Part shown: one piece after another, positions 15,547-23,422 of the stretch
How positions within the stretch are numbered: position 1 is the stretch's first letter
Layout of the letters: each line of letters begins with the position of its first letter
NCBI GenBank assembly: GCA_017306025.1
Contig: JAFKJJ010000542.1
Location: forward strand, 1-48,281
Length of the DNA: 48,281 bases
Origin: Planctomycetota bacterium
GTDB lineage: Bacteria; Planctomycetota; Planctomycetia; Gemmatales; Gemmataceae
Reading direction: 5' to 3'
Translations under genes and position numbers: made by a program
Notes under the pieces: generated by a model
What the model saw: only the letters and a program-made list of their open reading frames with translations
Database searches by the model: none
Told to the model about the DNA's origin: nothing

Positions 15547-17664
15547 ATGCGTTCCCGTTTCCTCGTGCCCGCGGCCACGGCCGCGCTTCTGGGCCTGCTC
15601 ATGATCCCGACCGAAATCGAGGCCGACGAGGGCATGTGGTTGTTCAACAACCCGCCCCGCGCCCAACTCAAGGCCTACGGCTTCGACCCCACCGACAAGT
15701 GGCTCGAACACGTCCGCCTTTCGAGCGTCCGCTTCAACTCCGGCGGCTCCGGCAGCTTCGTCTCCGCCGACGGCCTCGTGATGACCAACCACCACGTCGC
15801 GGCCGGCGACCTCGACAAAGTCTCCACCCCCGAAAAGAACTACCTCCGCGACGGGTTCTACGCCAAGAACCGCAACGAGGAGATCCGGTGCAAGGGGCTC
15901 GAACTCAACGTCCTCATCGGCATCAAGGACGTCACCGCCGAGGTCGAGAAGGCCGTGCCGGCCGGTACCGCGCCGGCCGAGGCGTTCAAGCTCCGCACCG
16001 CCAAGATCGCCGAACTCGAAAAGGGCGCCGCCGACCCCGCCAAGAACATTCGGGCCGACGTGGTGACGCTGTACGCGGGCGGCCAGTACCACCTCTACAC
16101 GTTCAAGAAGTACACCGACATCCGCATCGTCTTCGCCCCCGAGAAGCAGGCCGCGTTCTTCGGCGGCGACCCCGACAACTTTGAGTACCCGCGGTTCGAC
16201 CTCGACGTCGCGTTCTTCCGCGTCTACGAGAACGAACAACCCATCAAGTGCGAGCACTACCTCAAGTGGAGCCCCGCGGGCAGCAAGGCGGACGAGCTGG
16301 TGTTCGTCTCCGGGCACCCCGGGCGCACCAACCGGGCCAACACGCTCGCCGAGCTCGGCTACCTCCGCGACACCGGCTACCCGTACCTGCTCCAGCGGCT
16401 CAACCGGCTCGAGGTGCTGCTCTCGTCGTGGGGCGCACGGAGCGAGCAGAACATGCAGCGCGCCGAGGAGGAGCTGTTCAGCATCCAGAACAGCCGGAAG
16501 GCCCGCGTGGGCGGCCTCGCAGGGCTCATGGACCCGAAGCTGATGGGCCGCAAGGTGAAGGACGAGGAGCGGCTCAAGGCGTTCATCGCGAAAGGGAACG
16601 CGTCGGAACTGAAGGTCGCGGCCGGGGCCTACGATACGATCGCGAAGGCCGAACAGGTGCGCGCCGCGCTCATCAAGGACATCACCGTTCTGGAAAACGG
16701 GGGCGGGTTCAACTCGCACTCCTTCTCGATCGCCCGCACGCTGCTCCGGGCCTCCGAAGAGCTCGCGAAGCCCAACGCCGACCGGCTCCGGGAGTTCGCC
16801 GAAGCCCGGCTGCCCAGCCTCAAGTTCCAGCTCATGTCGGACGAGCCCATTTACGAGGACTTCGAGACGCTCAAGCTCGCCGACGGGCTCCAGTTCTTGG
16901 CGATCACGCTCGGGCCGGACTCGGACCTCGTGAAGAAGGTGCTGGCGGGCAAGTCGCCGCGCGAGCGCGCCTACGAGCTGATCTCCGGCACGAAGGTTCG
17001 TGACCCGAAGGTCCGCGCGCAGTTGTGGGCCGACATCGAGGCCGCCGCCAAAGAGGGCAAGCCGTACGACCTCGCGAAGCTGAACGACCCGATGATCGAG
17101 GTGGCCCGGCTGGTCGACCCGGCGAGCCGCGCGGTCCGCAAGCGGTTCGAGAACGAGGTCGACGAGCCGAAGCGCCAGGCGTACGCGGCGCTGGCGAAGG
17201 CGAAGTTCGCGCTGGACGGCGACAAGGTGTACCCGGACGCCACGTTCACCCTGCGGCTGGCGTTCGGCACCGTGAAGGGCTACGCCGAGGACGGCAAGCC
17301 GGTGCCGCCGTTCACCACCTTCGAGGGGCTGTACAAGCGGAGCACCGAGCAGGGGAACAAGGGGCCGTTCGAGCTGCCGAAGCGATGGGCCGAACGGAAG
17401 GACAAGCTCGACCTGAAGACGCCGTTCAACTTCGTCTGCACGGCCGACATCATCGGCGGCAACAGCGGCTCGCCGGTGGTCAACAAGGACGCCGAGGTGG
17501 TGGGCCTGATCTTCGACGGCAACATTCAGTCGCTGGTACTCGACTTCATCTACACCGACGAACAGGCGCGGGCGGTGTCGGTGGACAGCCGGGCGATCGT
17601 CGAGGCGCTGCGGAAGGTGTACGACGCGACCGAGCTGGCCGACGAGCTGGCCGGCAAGAAGTAG
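15547..17664 (+). CDS. S46 family dipeptidyl-peptidase, DPP7-like
   Basis: 705 residues from ATG 15547, which opens a signal peptide (MRSRFLVPAATAALLGLLMI). The S46 chymotrypsin-fold signatures are present: GLVMTNHHVAAGD (catalytic His about 82-83), the DPDNFEYPRFDLDVAFFRVY block holding the Asp region, and IIGGNSGSPVVN (Ser640). The helical domain between the barrels is full length. Eighteen residues after the Ser is Gly in IFDGNIQ. In characterised enzymes Gly there marks DPP7-type hydrophobic P1 preference, where DPP11 has Arg. It should release dipeptides from peptide N-termini in the periplasm, feeding on proteins together with the S9 peptidase at 26.9-29.0 kb. Confidence 0.93.
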   Translation: MRSRFLVPAATAALLGLLMIPTEIEADEGMWLFNNPPRAQLKAYGFDPTDKWLEHVRLSSVRFNSGGSGSFVSADGLVMTNHHVAAGDLDKVSTPEKNYLRDGFYAKNRNEEIRCKGLELNVLIGIKDVTAEVEKAVPAGTAPAEAFKLRTAKIAELEKGAADPAKNIRADVVTLYAGGQYHLYTFKKYTDIRIVFAPEKQAAFFGGDPDNFEYPRFDLDVAFFRVYENEQPIKCEHYLKWSPAGSKADELVFVSGHPGRTNRANTLAELGYLRDTGYPYLLQRLNRLEVLLSSWGARSEQNMQRAEEELFSIQNSRKARVGGLAGLMDPKLMGRKVKDEERLKAFIAKGNASELKVAAGAYDTIAKAEQVRAALIKDITVLENGGGFNSHSFSIARTLLRASEELAKPNADRLREFAEARLPSLKFQLMSDEPIYEDFETLKLADGLQFLAITLGPDSDLVKKVLAGKSPRERAYELISGTKVRDPKVRAQLWADIEAAAKEGKPYDLAKLNDPMIEVARLVDPASRAVRKRFENEVDEPKRQAYAALAKAKFALDGDKVYPDATFTLRLAFGTVKGYAEDGKPVPPFTTFEGLYKRSTEQGNKGPFELPKRWAERKDKLDLKTPFNFVCTADIIGGNSGSPVVNKDAEVVGLIFDGNIQSLVLDFIYTDEQARAVSVDSRAIVEALRKVYDATELADELAGKK

Positions 17665-17701
17665 CGATGAACGCCCCGGCACGGGAGCGGGCAGACGGTT
17701 A

Positions 17702-17746
17702 GCATTCGGTGCCGGCGTTCTTGGTTGAACGTCCGGCACTGAATGC
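17702..17746. terminator. Strong hairpin after the S46 peptidase gene
   Basis: Arms 17702-17720 and 17727-17746 pair over 19 bp with one bulged T and one G-T pair, around a 6-nt loop. It begins 38 nt after the stop codon. No T-run follows, so it may be a processing or transcript-end structure rather than a classic terminator. Confidence 0.45.
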
Positions 17747-17873
17747 GTAAGGCGGTTTACAGGGGCCTGTTCCGCGTTTCGAGATCGGGCCGTTGACCGC
17801 CGGCCGGGCAACGCCGCTTGCATTTCCCAGCGCGGGCGGGTCAACTGCTCCGGTCGCCCCTTCGGAGACGGCC

Positions 17874-18200
17874 GTGCCCATCACCTTTGCCTGTGCCTGC
17901 GGGAAGACGCTCAGGGTGCCCGACACCAGCGCCGGGAAGCGGGCGAAGTGCCCCGCGTGCGGCGCGGTCGTCGCGATCCCCACACCACAGCCGGAACCCG
18001 ATCCGGAACCGGTGTTCGAGATCGTAGAGGGACCGCCCGCGCCCTCACCCATCCCCAAGAAGCCATTCGTCGATGACGATTCCGACGACGGCGGCACCTA
18101 CGGTCTCGCCGAGCCCGAAAAGCCTGATCCGGTAACCGGTCAGGAAGCACGGCCGAAGAGGTTACCGAACTTCCGTATCGGCACCGACAACCACAAGTAA
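17874..18200 (+). CDS. Small zinc-ribbon protein, unknown function
   Basis: 108 residues from GTG 17874, chosen because GGAG lies about seven bases upstream and the protein then starts at once with the ribbon (CACGKTLRVPDTSAGKRAKC, then PACG). The rest is disordered: Pro/Glu-rich (PTPQPEPDPEPVFEIVEGP), then acidic (DDDSDDGG). Gemmata proteins often start with this ribbon followed by membrane helices; here no membrane segment follows. A start further upstream at 17793 is possible but lacks a better ribosome site. Confidence 0.65.
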   Translation: MPITFACACGKTLRVPDTSAGKRAKCPACGAVVAIPTPQPEPDPEPVFEIVEGPPAPSPIPKKPFVDDDSDDGGTYGLAEPEKPDPVTGQEARPKRLPNFRIGTDNHK

Positions 18201-18553
18201 CCAGCGGAACGCGGTACGAACCTCGCCCGCTTCCCCTCCCTCCGATTCGCCACGGGTCCGATTCCCGGCGCCCGGCGCGCTCGCGGCGCTCCCGCGAGGA
18301 ACCGTCGGGCATTCACATCACTCCGGCCGTCCTGGGCGGGCCGTTCTCGATGCGGATCGCGGTGGTGTGGTTCGTACTCCTGTGGTCCGCCGACCGCATC
18401 TCCCTACGCCCCGATCCTGTTTCCCGGCGGGTTGGTGTCCGTCGTCCGCGGGCTGCTTGGCTACGAGGAAGAGTGACCGGGGGGTGCATACAATTCCGGT
18501 AGGCGAGCGGGGGGCGTCGGCTCCCTGTTCGCATTTCCCCCTGAGAGCCAACC
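18201..18553. other. 353-bp stretch with a possible gene remnant
   Basis: No intact gene. A short frame from ATG 18350 encodes a hydrophobic start (MRIAVVWFVLLWSADRIS). In a different frame, 18405-18476 reads as a plausible protein end (YAPILFPGGLVSVVRGLLGY plus EEE and stop). Together they look like the shifted tail of a membrane protein, perhaps of the branched-chain amino-acid permease kind, but this is a guess from a short peptide. The last 70 bases should hold the lpd promoter. Confidence 0.25.
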
Positions 18554-19972
18554 ATGCCCGACGTTCGTGAAACCCCGCTGTTGGTCATCGGTGGCGGCCC
18601 CGGCGGCTACCCCGCCGCGCTGCACGCCGCGGACCACGGCATCAAGGTCACGCTGGTCGACGAAGGCGCCAAGCTCGGCGGCGTGTGCCTCAACCGCGGT
18701 TGCATCCCGAGCAAGGCGCTGCTCCATACGGCCAAGATCATCCGCGAGGCCCACGAAATGGCCTCCTACGGCGTTTCCTTCGGCGCACCGCAGATCGACC
18801 TCGCCAAGCTGCGCGACTTCGTGCAGGCGAAAGTGGTCGGCAAACTGACGGGCGGCATCGGACAGCTCACGAAGGGCCGCGGGGTCGACGTTGTGAAGGG
18901 GCGTGCGGTGTTCACGTCGCCCAACACGGTGGAAGTGACCGGCGAGCAGCCGCAAACGATCAAGTTCCAGAACTGCATCATCGCGACCGGCTCTCTGCCG
19001 GCGATTCCGAAGCCGTGGCAGATCAACGACGACCGCGTGATGGACAGTACGGGCGCGCTCCTCTTGCCGGACATCCCGAAGAAGTTGCTCGTGATCGGCG
19101 GGGGCTACATCGGCCTCGAAATCGGTAGCGTGTACGCGGCCCTCGGGAGCAAGGTGACCGTAGTGGAGGCGCTCGAACGCATCCTGTTCATGGCCGACAG
19201 GGATCTCGTCGACCCGCTCGAAAAGAGGCTGAAGTCCGAGTTCGAGGCGATTTACACGAGCACGAAGGTGCAGGGACTCGAAGCGACGAAGGACGGCATC
19301 GCGGTGAAGTTGGAAGGGCAGGGCGCGCCGTCGTCGCTCGTGTTCGACCGCGTGCTGGTATCGGTAGGTCGGCGGCCGAACTCCGCGGGTCTGGGGTTGG
19401 ACAAGGCGGGTGTGAACGTGAGCGAGCGGGGGTTCATCCCGGTCGACAAGCAGCGCCGGACGAACGTTCCTCACATCTTCGCGATCGGGGACGTGGGCGA
19501 GGAACCCGGCCTCGCGCACAAGGCCACGGCCGAAGCGCGGGTGGTGGTGGAGGTGATCCACGGCGAACCGGCGGAATGGAACCCGCGCGCGATCCCCGCG
19601 GTGATCTTCACCGACCCGGAAATCGCATGGGCCGGGCTCACGCAGCAGGAAGCGGAAAAGGGGAACGTTCCGCACGAGGTGTTGGTGTTCCCGTGGGCCG
19701 CGAGCGGCCGGGCGGTGAGCATCGCGCGCACCGAGGGTCGCACGAAGATGCTGGTCGATCCGGAAACGAAGCGCGTACTGGGCGTGGGGATCGTCGGGGC
19801 CGGCGCGGGCGAGATGATCGCGGAAGGAGTGCTGGCGATCGAGATGGGGGCGGTGGCCCGCGACGTGTTGGAGAGCATCCACCCACACCCGACGCTGAGC
19901 GAGACGGTGATGGAGAGCGCCGAGCTGGCCTACGGCGCCGCGACGCACGTCGCCAAGCCCCGGAAACGATGA
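18554..19972 (+). CDS. lpdA: Dihydrolipoyl dehydrogenase (E3)
   Basis: 472 residues, normal for the family. FAD-binding VIGGGPGGYPAALHA is at 11-25. The redox disulfide is GGVCLNRGCIPSK (C45 and C50). The NAD-binding GGGYIGLEIGSVYAALG lies near 180-200, FAIGDVGEEPGLAHKA is the second FAD motif, and the active-site base is in IHPHPTLSE (His445). It reoxidises the dihydrolipoyl arm of E2 and hands electrons to NAD. The E1/E2 genes lie 8 kb away on the other strand, so E3 is expressed separately and may serve several complexes including the glycine cleavage system. Confidence 0.95.
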   Translation: MPDVRETPLLVIGGGPGGYPAALHAADHGIKVTLVDEGAKLGGVCLNRGCIPSKALLHTAKIIREAHEMASYGVSFGAPQIDLAKLRDFVQAKVVGKLTGGIGQLTKGRGVDVVKGRAVFTSPNTVEVTGEQPQTIKFQNCIIATGSLPAIPKPWQINDDRVMDSTGALLLPDIPKKLLVIGGGYIGLEIGSVYAALGSKVTVVEALERILFMADRDLVDPLEKRLKSEFEAIYTSTKVQGLEATKDGIAVKLEGQGAPSSLVFDRVLVSVGRRPNSAGLGLDKAGVNVSERGFIPVDKQRRTNVPHIFAIGDVGEEPGLAHKATAEARVVVEVIHGEPAEWNPRAIPAVIFTDPEIAWAGLTQQEAEKGNVPHEVLVFPWAASGRAVSIARTEGRTKMLVDPETKRVLGVGIVGAGAGEMIAEGVLAIEMGAVARDVLESIHPHPTLSETVMESAELAYGAATHVAKPRKR

Positions 19973-19981
19973 TGCTCCTTT

Positions 19982-20125
19982 ACCCCGAAGGGGTTGTATC
20001 TCTCAGCCCAGGGTCAGCAGGCGACAGCCTGCGCCACCCTGGGAACGAATGCGATACGGCCGCGTCGTTCGGTTCCCAGGGTGCGCTGCACGCCCTTGGG
20101 CTCTGGGATACAACCCCTTCGGGGT
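19982..20125. repeat. Nested palindromic repeat between lpd and the next gene
   Basis: Perfect 19-nt outer arms at 19982-20000 and 20107-20125 (ACCCCGAAGGGGTTGTATC and complement). A perfect 12-nt inner pair lies at 20035-20046 and 20072-20083 (CACCCTGGGAAC). The modules ACCCC..AAGGGG, CAGCCCAGGG and CCCTGGGAAC recur at 45625-45672. Confidence 0.8.
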
Positions 20126-20145
20126 GCAGAGCCGAGGCGGTTGCC

Positions 20146-20877
20146 ATGACCGAAAACGAATGGTGGACCGCGACCGACTCAGTTGCCTTGGCCGACTGGT
20201 TGTTCTTCGACGCGAGGGCAGCGGATCGCAAGTTACGACTGTTCTGTGTGGCCTGCTGTCGCTGGACTGAGGGAAAAGTGTCTGCTGATGTGTTTCGGGA
20301 GTTACTTCGCATCATCGAAAAGTTTGCCGATGGGGAGGTCACCGAGGCGGAATTGGACGCCGCTTCACGGCCCGCGGACGAGATTGAGGCGGCGCGTTTC
20401 GACAATCTGGTTTGGAGCGAACAAGTCCAATCGGACCGCGTGATTACTTCCGCCGCATTCACTCCGGCGCAGTCCGAAGCGTTCTTCGGTCTTGGTTGGC
20501 GGGAGCGATCCTGGTACGGGGACGGTCAACCGTATCCCGTCTCGGTCGTCTACTCGGCCCGCGCACCTTTCGGTCACGAGAAAGCGCTCCTTGAGCCAAA
20601 CGTCATCCGCCTTTTCCACGACATCTTCGGCCCGCTCCCGTTCCGAGACGTCGTCGCCGACCCCGCATGGCTCACGTCGGACGTGCTGGCACTGACCCGC
20701 GACATTTACGAAGAGAGGGCGTTCGACCGGATGCCGATTCTCGCCGACGCGCTCCAGGACGCCGGATGCGACAGTGCCGACATCCTCGACCACTGCCGCG
20801 CGGAGGGATGGGAGCACGTTCGCGGGTGCTGGGTGATCGACCTGCTACTCGGCCGCCCATGGCGCGAACCACAGTGA
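20146..20877 (+). CDS. Gemmata-expanded family protein, unknown function
   Basis: 243 residues from ATG 20146. The N-terminus MTENEWWTATDS, then RKLRLFCVACCRW, and the C-terminus ILADALQDAGCDSADILDHC followed by HVRGCWVIDLLLG are hallmarks of a large paralogous family in Gemmata genomes. The conserved Cys pairs and Trp suggest a structured helical protein; no catalytic function is known. A second, shorter member at 21789-22397 shares both ends. It sits between a palindromic repeat and marC, with one base between its stop and the marC stop. Confidence 0.75.
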   Translation: MTENEWWTATDSVALADWLFFDARAADRKLRLFCVACCRWTEGKVSADVFRELLRIIEKFADGEVTEAELDAASRPADEIEAARFDNLVWSEQVQSDRVITSAAFTPAQSEAFFGLGWRERSWYGDGQPYPVSVVYSARAPFGHEKALLEPNVIRLFHDIFGPLPFRDVVADPAWLTSDVLALTRDIYEERAFDRMPILADALQDAGCDSADILDHCRAEGWEHVRGCWVIDLLLGRPWREPQ

Positions 20878-20878
20878 C

Positions 20879-21514
20879 TCATCCCGCGGCCTGCTTCGGA
20901 ATCAGTTCCGCGGCCTTCAGCCCGTTCAGGATGAACTGCACCCCGATCCCCGCGAGCACCAGACCCAGCACGCGACCCAAAATGTGAACGCCCGTCGTGC
21001 CCAGCCGCTTCTGGATCGGACCCGCCAGCCGCAGGGTGATGTAACAGACCAGTCCCGTCAGCGCGATCGCGAGGAACACGATCGCCGCCTCGGCGGTGTC
21101 CTTCGCCTGTGCCATCAGCACCGCGACCGTCGAGAGCGCCGCGGGGCCAGCCAGCATCGGGATCGCCAGCGGGGCCACCGCCACGTCGTCCGCCTCCTCG
21201 CCCTCCTTCATCTCCTCCGGCCCCTCCTGCGTCGAGCGCTGCGCGCGGATCATGTCCAGCGCGACCAGAAACAGGATCACCCCGCCGGCGATCTGGAACG
21301 CGGGCAGCGTGAGGCCCAATCCGCGGAACACCACGTTGCCGACCGCCGCGAACCCCATCAGCGTGAGCGTCGCGACCGCGCTCGCAACGAGCGCCGTCTT
21401 GCGCCGGCGCTCGGGCGTGTAGCGGGCGGTGAGCGCCATGAACGCCGGCACCGTCCCCGGCGGATCGACGAGGAACAGGATCGACACGAACGCGGTGGTG
21501 GCGAAGTCGAGCAT
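20879..21514 (-). CDS. MarC/UPF0056 family integral membrane protein
   Basis: 211 residues with six hydrophobic segments in the MarC pattern: FVSILFLVDPPGTVPAFMAL first (a DPPG/DPxG-type motif), LPAFQIAGGVILFLVALDM third, and PLAIPMLAGPAALSTVAVL fourth, with a charged loop (EGPEEMKEGEEADD) between the two halves. MarC proteins sit in the inner membrane; their transport role is not established and the old link to multiple antibiotic resistance was not upheld. It is tail-to-tail with the preceding gene. Confidence 0.9.
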   Translation of the reverse strand: MLDFATTAFVSILFLVDPPGTVPAFMALTARYTPERRRKTALVASAVATLTLMGFAAVGNVVFRGLGLTLPAFQIAGGVILFLVALDMIRAQRSTQEGPEEMKEGEEADDVAVAPLAIPMLAGPAALSTVAVLMAQAKDTAEAAIVFLAIALTGLVCYITLRLAGPIQKRLGTTGVHILGRVLGLVLAGIGVQFILNGLKAAELIPKQAAG

Positions 21515-21568
21515 GTCCGCTGTTGTAGGAAGCGGGCGACGCTCGCCCGTGTCGGTGAGTTCGACGCG

Positions 21569-21758
21569 CTAAATCGCCAACTCCTCACGCTCCGCGAGCC
21601 ACTCCGGCGGGATGCCCTCCCGGCCCACCGCCAGAGCCACGATCCCCCCCACGATCGCGCAGTTCGTGTCGATGTCGCCGCCCCCGCGAACCGTTCGCAC
21701 GATCGCCGTCCGGTAATCATCGAGGTGGTTCGCGGCCACCCACACGCAGAATGGCACC
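21569..21758 (-). pseudogene. C-terminal fragment of a disrupted ADP-ribosylglycohydrolase gene
   Basis: In frame to a TAG at 21569-21571 it encodes VPFCVWVAANHLDDYR and the metal-binding tail VRGGGDIDTNCAIVGGIVAL. That is the conserved DraG-type C-terminus that supplies the Asp-x-Asp ligands. It continues, without any lost codon, the reading frame that stops at 22476 on the other side of a 720-bp insertion. A frame open upstream to 21814 would add inserted sequence, so this fragment is unlikely to be made as a functional protein. Confidence 0.85.
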
Positions 21759-22491
21759 ACGTTCGGCTCAGGAGACTTCGGCTTTCGGCTACGATTTGCC
21801 CAATAGCAGGTCAATCACCCAACAGCCCCGGACGTGTTCGCCCGGTTGTCGGCAGTGGCTCAGAATGTCTTTGTTATCGCAACCAGCATCCATCAAAGCG
21901 TCCGCAAGAATCGTCATTCGGTCAAAGGCTTTCTCTTGATAGATGCCTTCGGTGAGTGTGACGACGGTGGATGTGAGCCAAGAGGGTTCAACGACGACGG
22001 GGCGGAAATGGTTGCCAAAGATGTCACGAAGTAGTTGGCTGTGAGTGATTCGTTCCTCATCGTCGCTTTCGGATAAAGTATCTTCGAGGACGCTGTCACT
22101 AACCCTCTCAATATCAGAGATACGTGGTTTAACGACAAGCGGGAGCAAGACGCAAACATGCGCAAGTTTGTCCGCCGCCTTCTGCCAAGCCTCCTTTAGT
22201 TCCTTCTCCGTCGCCAACCCGTCAGCGAATCTCTCAGCCACAGCCAACTGGTCTTGAATTCGTTCGAGGAGGGTTGGTCTCAGACGCCGACAGACCGCAA
22301 CAGACACCAACCGAAGTTTCCGCTCACTCGGCGTTGCTTCGAGACATGTTAATATCCGTGTCAGATCAGTACCCGTTTGCCATTCCTGTTCGGTCACCTC
22401 GTCGCCCTCTGAACCGTTTCACGACATACTGCCTCAAAATGCTGAGAAAACAAGAGAAAAAACTACTGACTGAATTCAGCAGAACGGCACC
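21746..22491. mobile_element. 720-bp single-gene insertion flanked by a 13-bp near-identical duplication
   Basis: GCAGAATGGCACC (21746-21758) and GCAGAACGGCACC (22479-22491) flank the block 21759-22478, with one silent mismatch. Removing the block and one copy restores a continuous ADP-ribosylglycohydrolase frame reading QDTVPFCVWVAAN. The block is lower in GC (hand counts of 32/60 at 21841-21900 and 28/60 at 22081-22140) than the host gene. It holds one gene on the host strand and no transposase. No terminal inverted repeats are visible. It is therefore not a known insertion-sequence type; the mobilising agent is unknown. Confidence 0.75.
21789..22397 (-). CDS. Gemmata-expanded family protein carried on the insertion
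   Basis: 202 residues from GTG 22397, with AGAGGG about eight bases upstream. MTEQEWQTGTDLTRILTCLE and RKLRLVSVAVCRRL at the start and ILADALMDAGCDNKDILSHC plus HVRGCWVIDLLLGKS at the end match the paralogue at 20146-20877, while the middle is diverged and shorter. Codon use is more AT-rich than in its neighbours. It lies wholly inside the insertion with an AT-rich 81-nt leader, so it may bring its own promoter. The function is unknown. Confidence 0.75.
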   Translation of the reverse strand: MTEQEWQTGTDLTRILTCLEATPSERKLRLVSVAVCRRLRPTLLERIQDQLAVAERFADGLATEKELKEAWQKAADKLAHVCVLLPLVVKPRISDIERVSDSVLEDTLSESDDEERITHSQLLRDIFGNHFRPVVVEPSWLTSTVVTLTEGIYQEKAFDRMTILADALMDAGCDNKDILSHCRQPGEHVRGCWVIDLLLGKS

Positions 22492-23219
22492 GTGTCCTGA
22501 CGCGAAATGCCCCGGCCGTTGCCCACCAGCGACACGACCGTTTCGATCGAAAGCTCAAAGCCGAGCGTCGCGGCGTGCTCGACCCCGCGTCGCACATCTC
22601 CGCGCGGCGTGTGCTCCAACACCACGTCGAACAGGCCGCGTTTCGTGACCTCGTCGACGCGGGCGTCGCGGTGCTTCCACGCGTAGGCACCTGCGACCGC
22701 CGCAGCGACCCCGCCCGCCAGTCCTTCCGCATGGGCATGCGTCACCCCGGCCGAAAGTCGTGCCTGGCGTGCGACTTCGGGGTAGTCGTCTTCGGCGAAG
22801 TATCCCGCCAATGGGGCGATCCGCATCGCGCTGCCGTTGCCGAACGACCCGCCCGGGAACACGCACTCCGCCGCGTCGCGCCAGTTGGTGCCGGTCCCGA
22901 TCTGTTCGAGCAATCGGTGCGCGCCGGCGCCGTAGCCGCGCCAGGGCTGGGCGCGGTAGCGGGCCGCGAACCGGCGCGCCAGCGCGTCCTGGTCGATACC
23001 GCCGTGCTCGCGGAGCGTTTCATAAATGCCGAGGGCCATCGCGGTGTCGTCGGTGAACGACCACGGACCGCGCGTAGTCGCCTGCGAGTCCTGAAGGGCG
23101 TGCCAGTTGGGCGTTCGGAAGCACGTTTCGCCGAGGGCGTCGCCCACCGAAAGACCGTCGAGGGCGAGCGCGGCCCGCGATAGACGGGCGGCGTGATTCT
23201 GGGATAAGGTGGTGCTCAT
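22476..23219 (-). pseudogene. N-terminal 247 residues of a disrupted ADP-ribosylglycohydrolase (DraG-like)
   Basis: It begins MSTTLSQNHAARLSRAALA. The family motifs GLSVGDALGE and WSFTDDTAMALGIYE provide the first metal ligands, followed by FPGGSFGNGSAMRIAPLAGY, VTHAHAEGLAGGVAAA, and then QDTVPFC and a stop. That stop (22476-22478) is the first codon of the inserted block. The remaining metal ligands are stranded at 21569-21758. A family member needs about 300 residues; the two parts add up to about 305. No other lesion is seen, which points to a recent event. The intact enzyme would remove ADP-ribose from proteins or small molecules. Confidence 0.85.
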
Positions 23220-23327
23220 GGCTGACAGATGGGGGCTTCGCGTAGAAGGTTCAGGTTGCCTGGCCGAACGATGAAATCGGCTGTAACGGAAAAACGGCGA
23301 GTGAGCGCTTGTCGGCCGTTCTTCCGA

Positions 23328-23380
23328 TATAATGTCGAGTCTACCGGTTCATTTGAGTGCCCGCCGAGCCGGTTTTTTGC
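23328..23380 (+). promoter_or_regulatory. Candidate -10 box and leader hairpin with T-run
   Basis: TATAAT at 23328-23333 lies about 90 nt before the ATG at 23423; no good -35 is spaced correctly. Downstream, ACCGGT and GCCGGT can pair (6 bp, one G-T) before a TTTTTT run at about 23375-23380, which could act as a weak leader attenuator. Confidence 0.35.
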
Positions 23381-23422
23381 CGCCTTCTTGGCTCCGCCTC
23401 TCTCGCTGCCGAGGGGACGTTT

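Noticed and set aside
15526-17844. 772-codon minus-strand open frame opposite the S46 peptidase
   Set aside because: Pure shadow of the peptidase gene, low-complexity Leu/Val/Arg/Glu composition. Similar shadows at 11875-13767, 26846-28909 and 43802-45628 are rejected for the same reason.
21759-22478. Group I/II intron or intein inside the ADP-ribosylglycohydrolase gene
   Set aside because: Only about 110 non-coding nt remain in the block, too little for a ribozyme. The host frame meets an immediate stop, which excludes an intein, and the flanks are duplicated.
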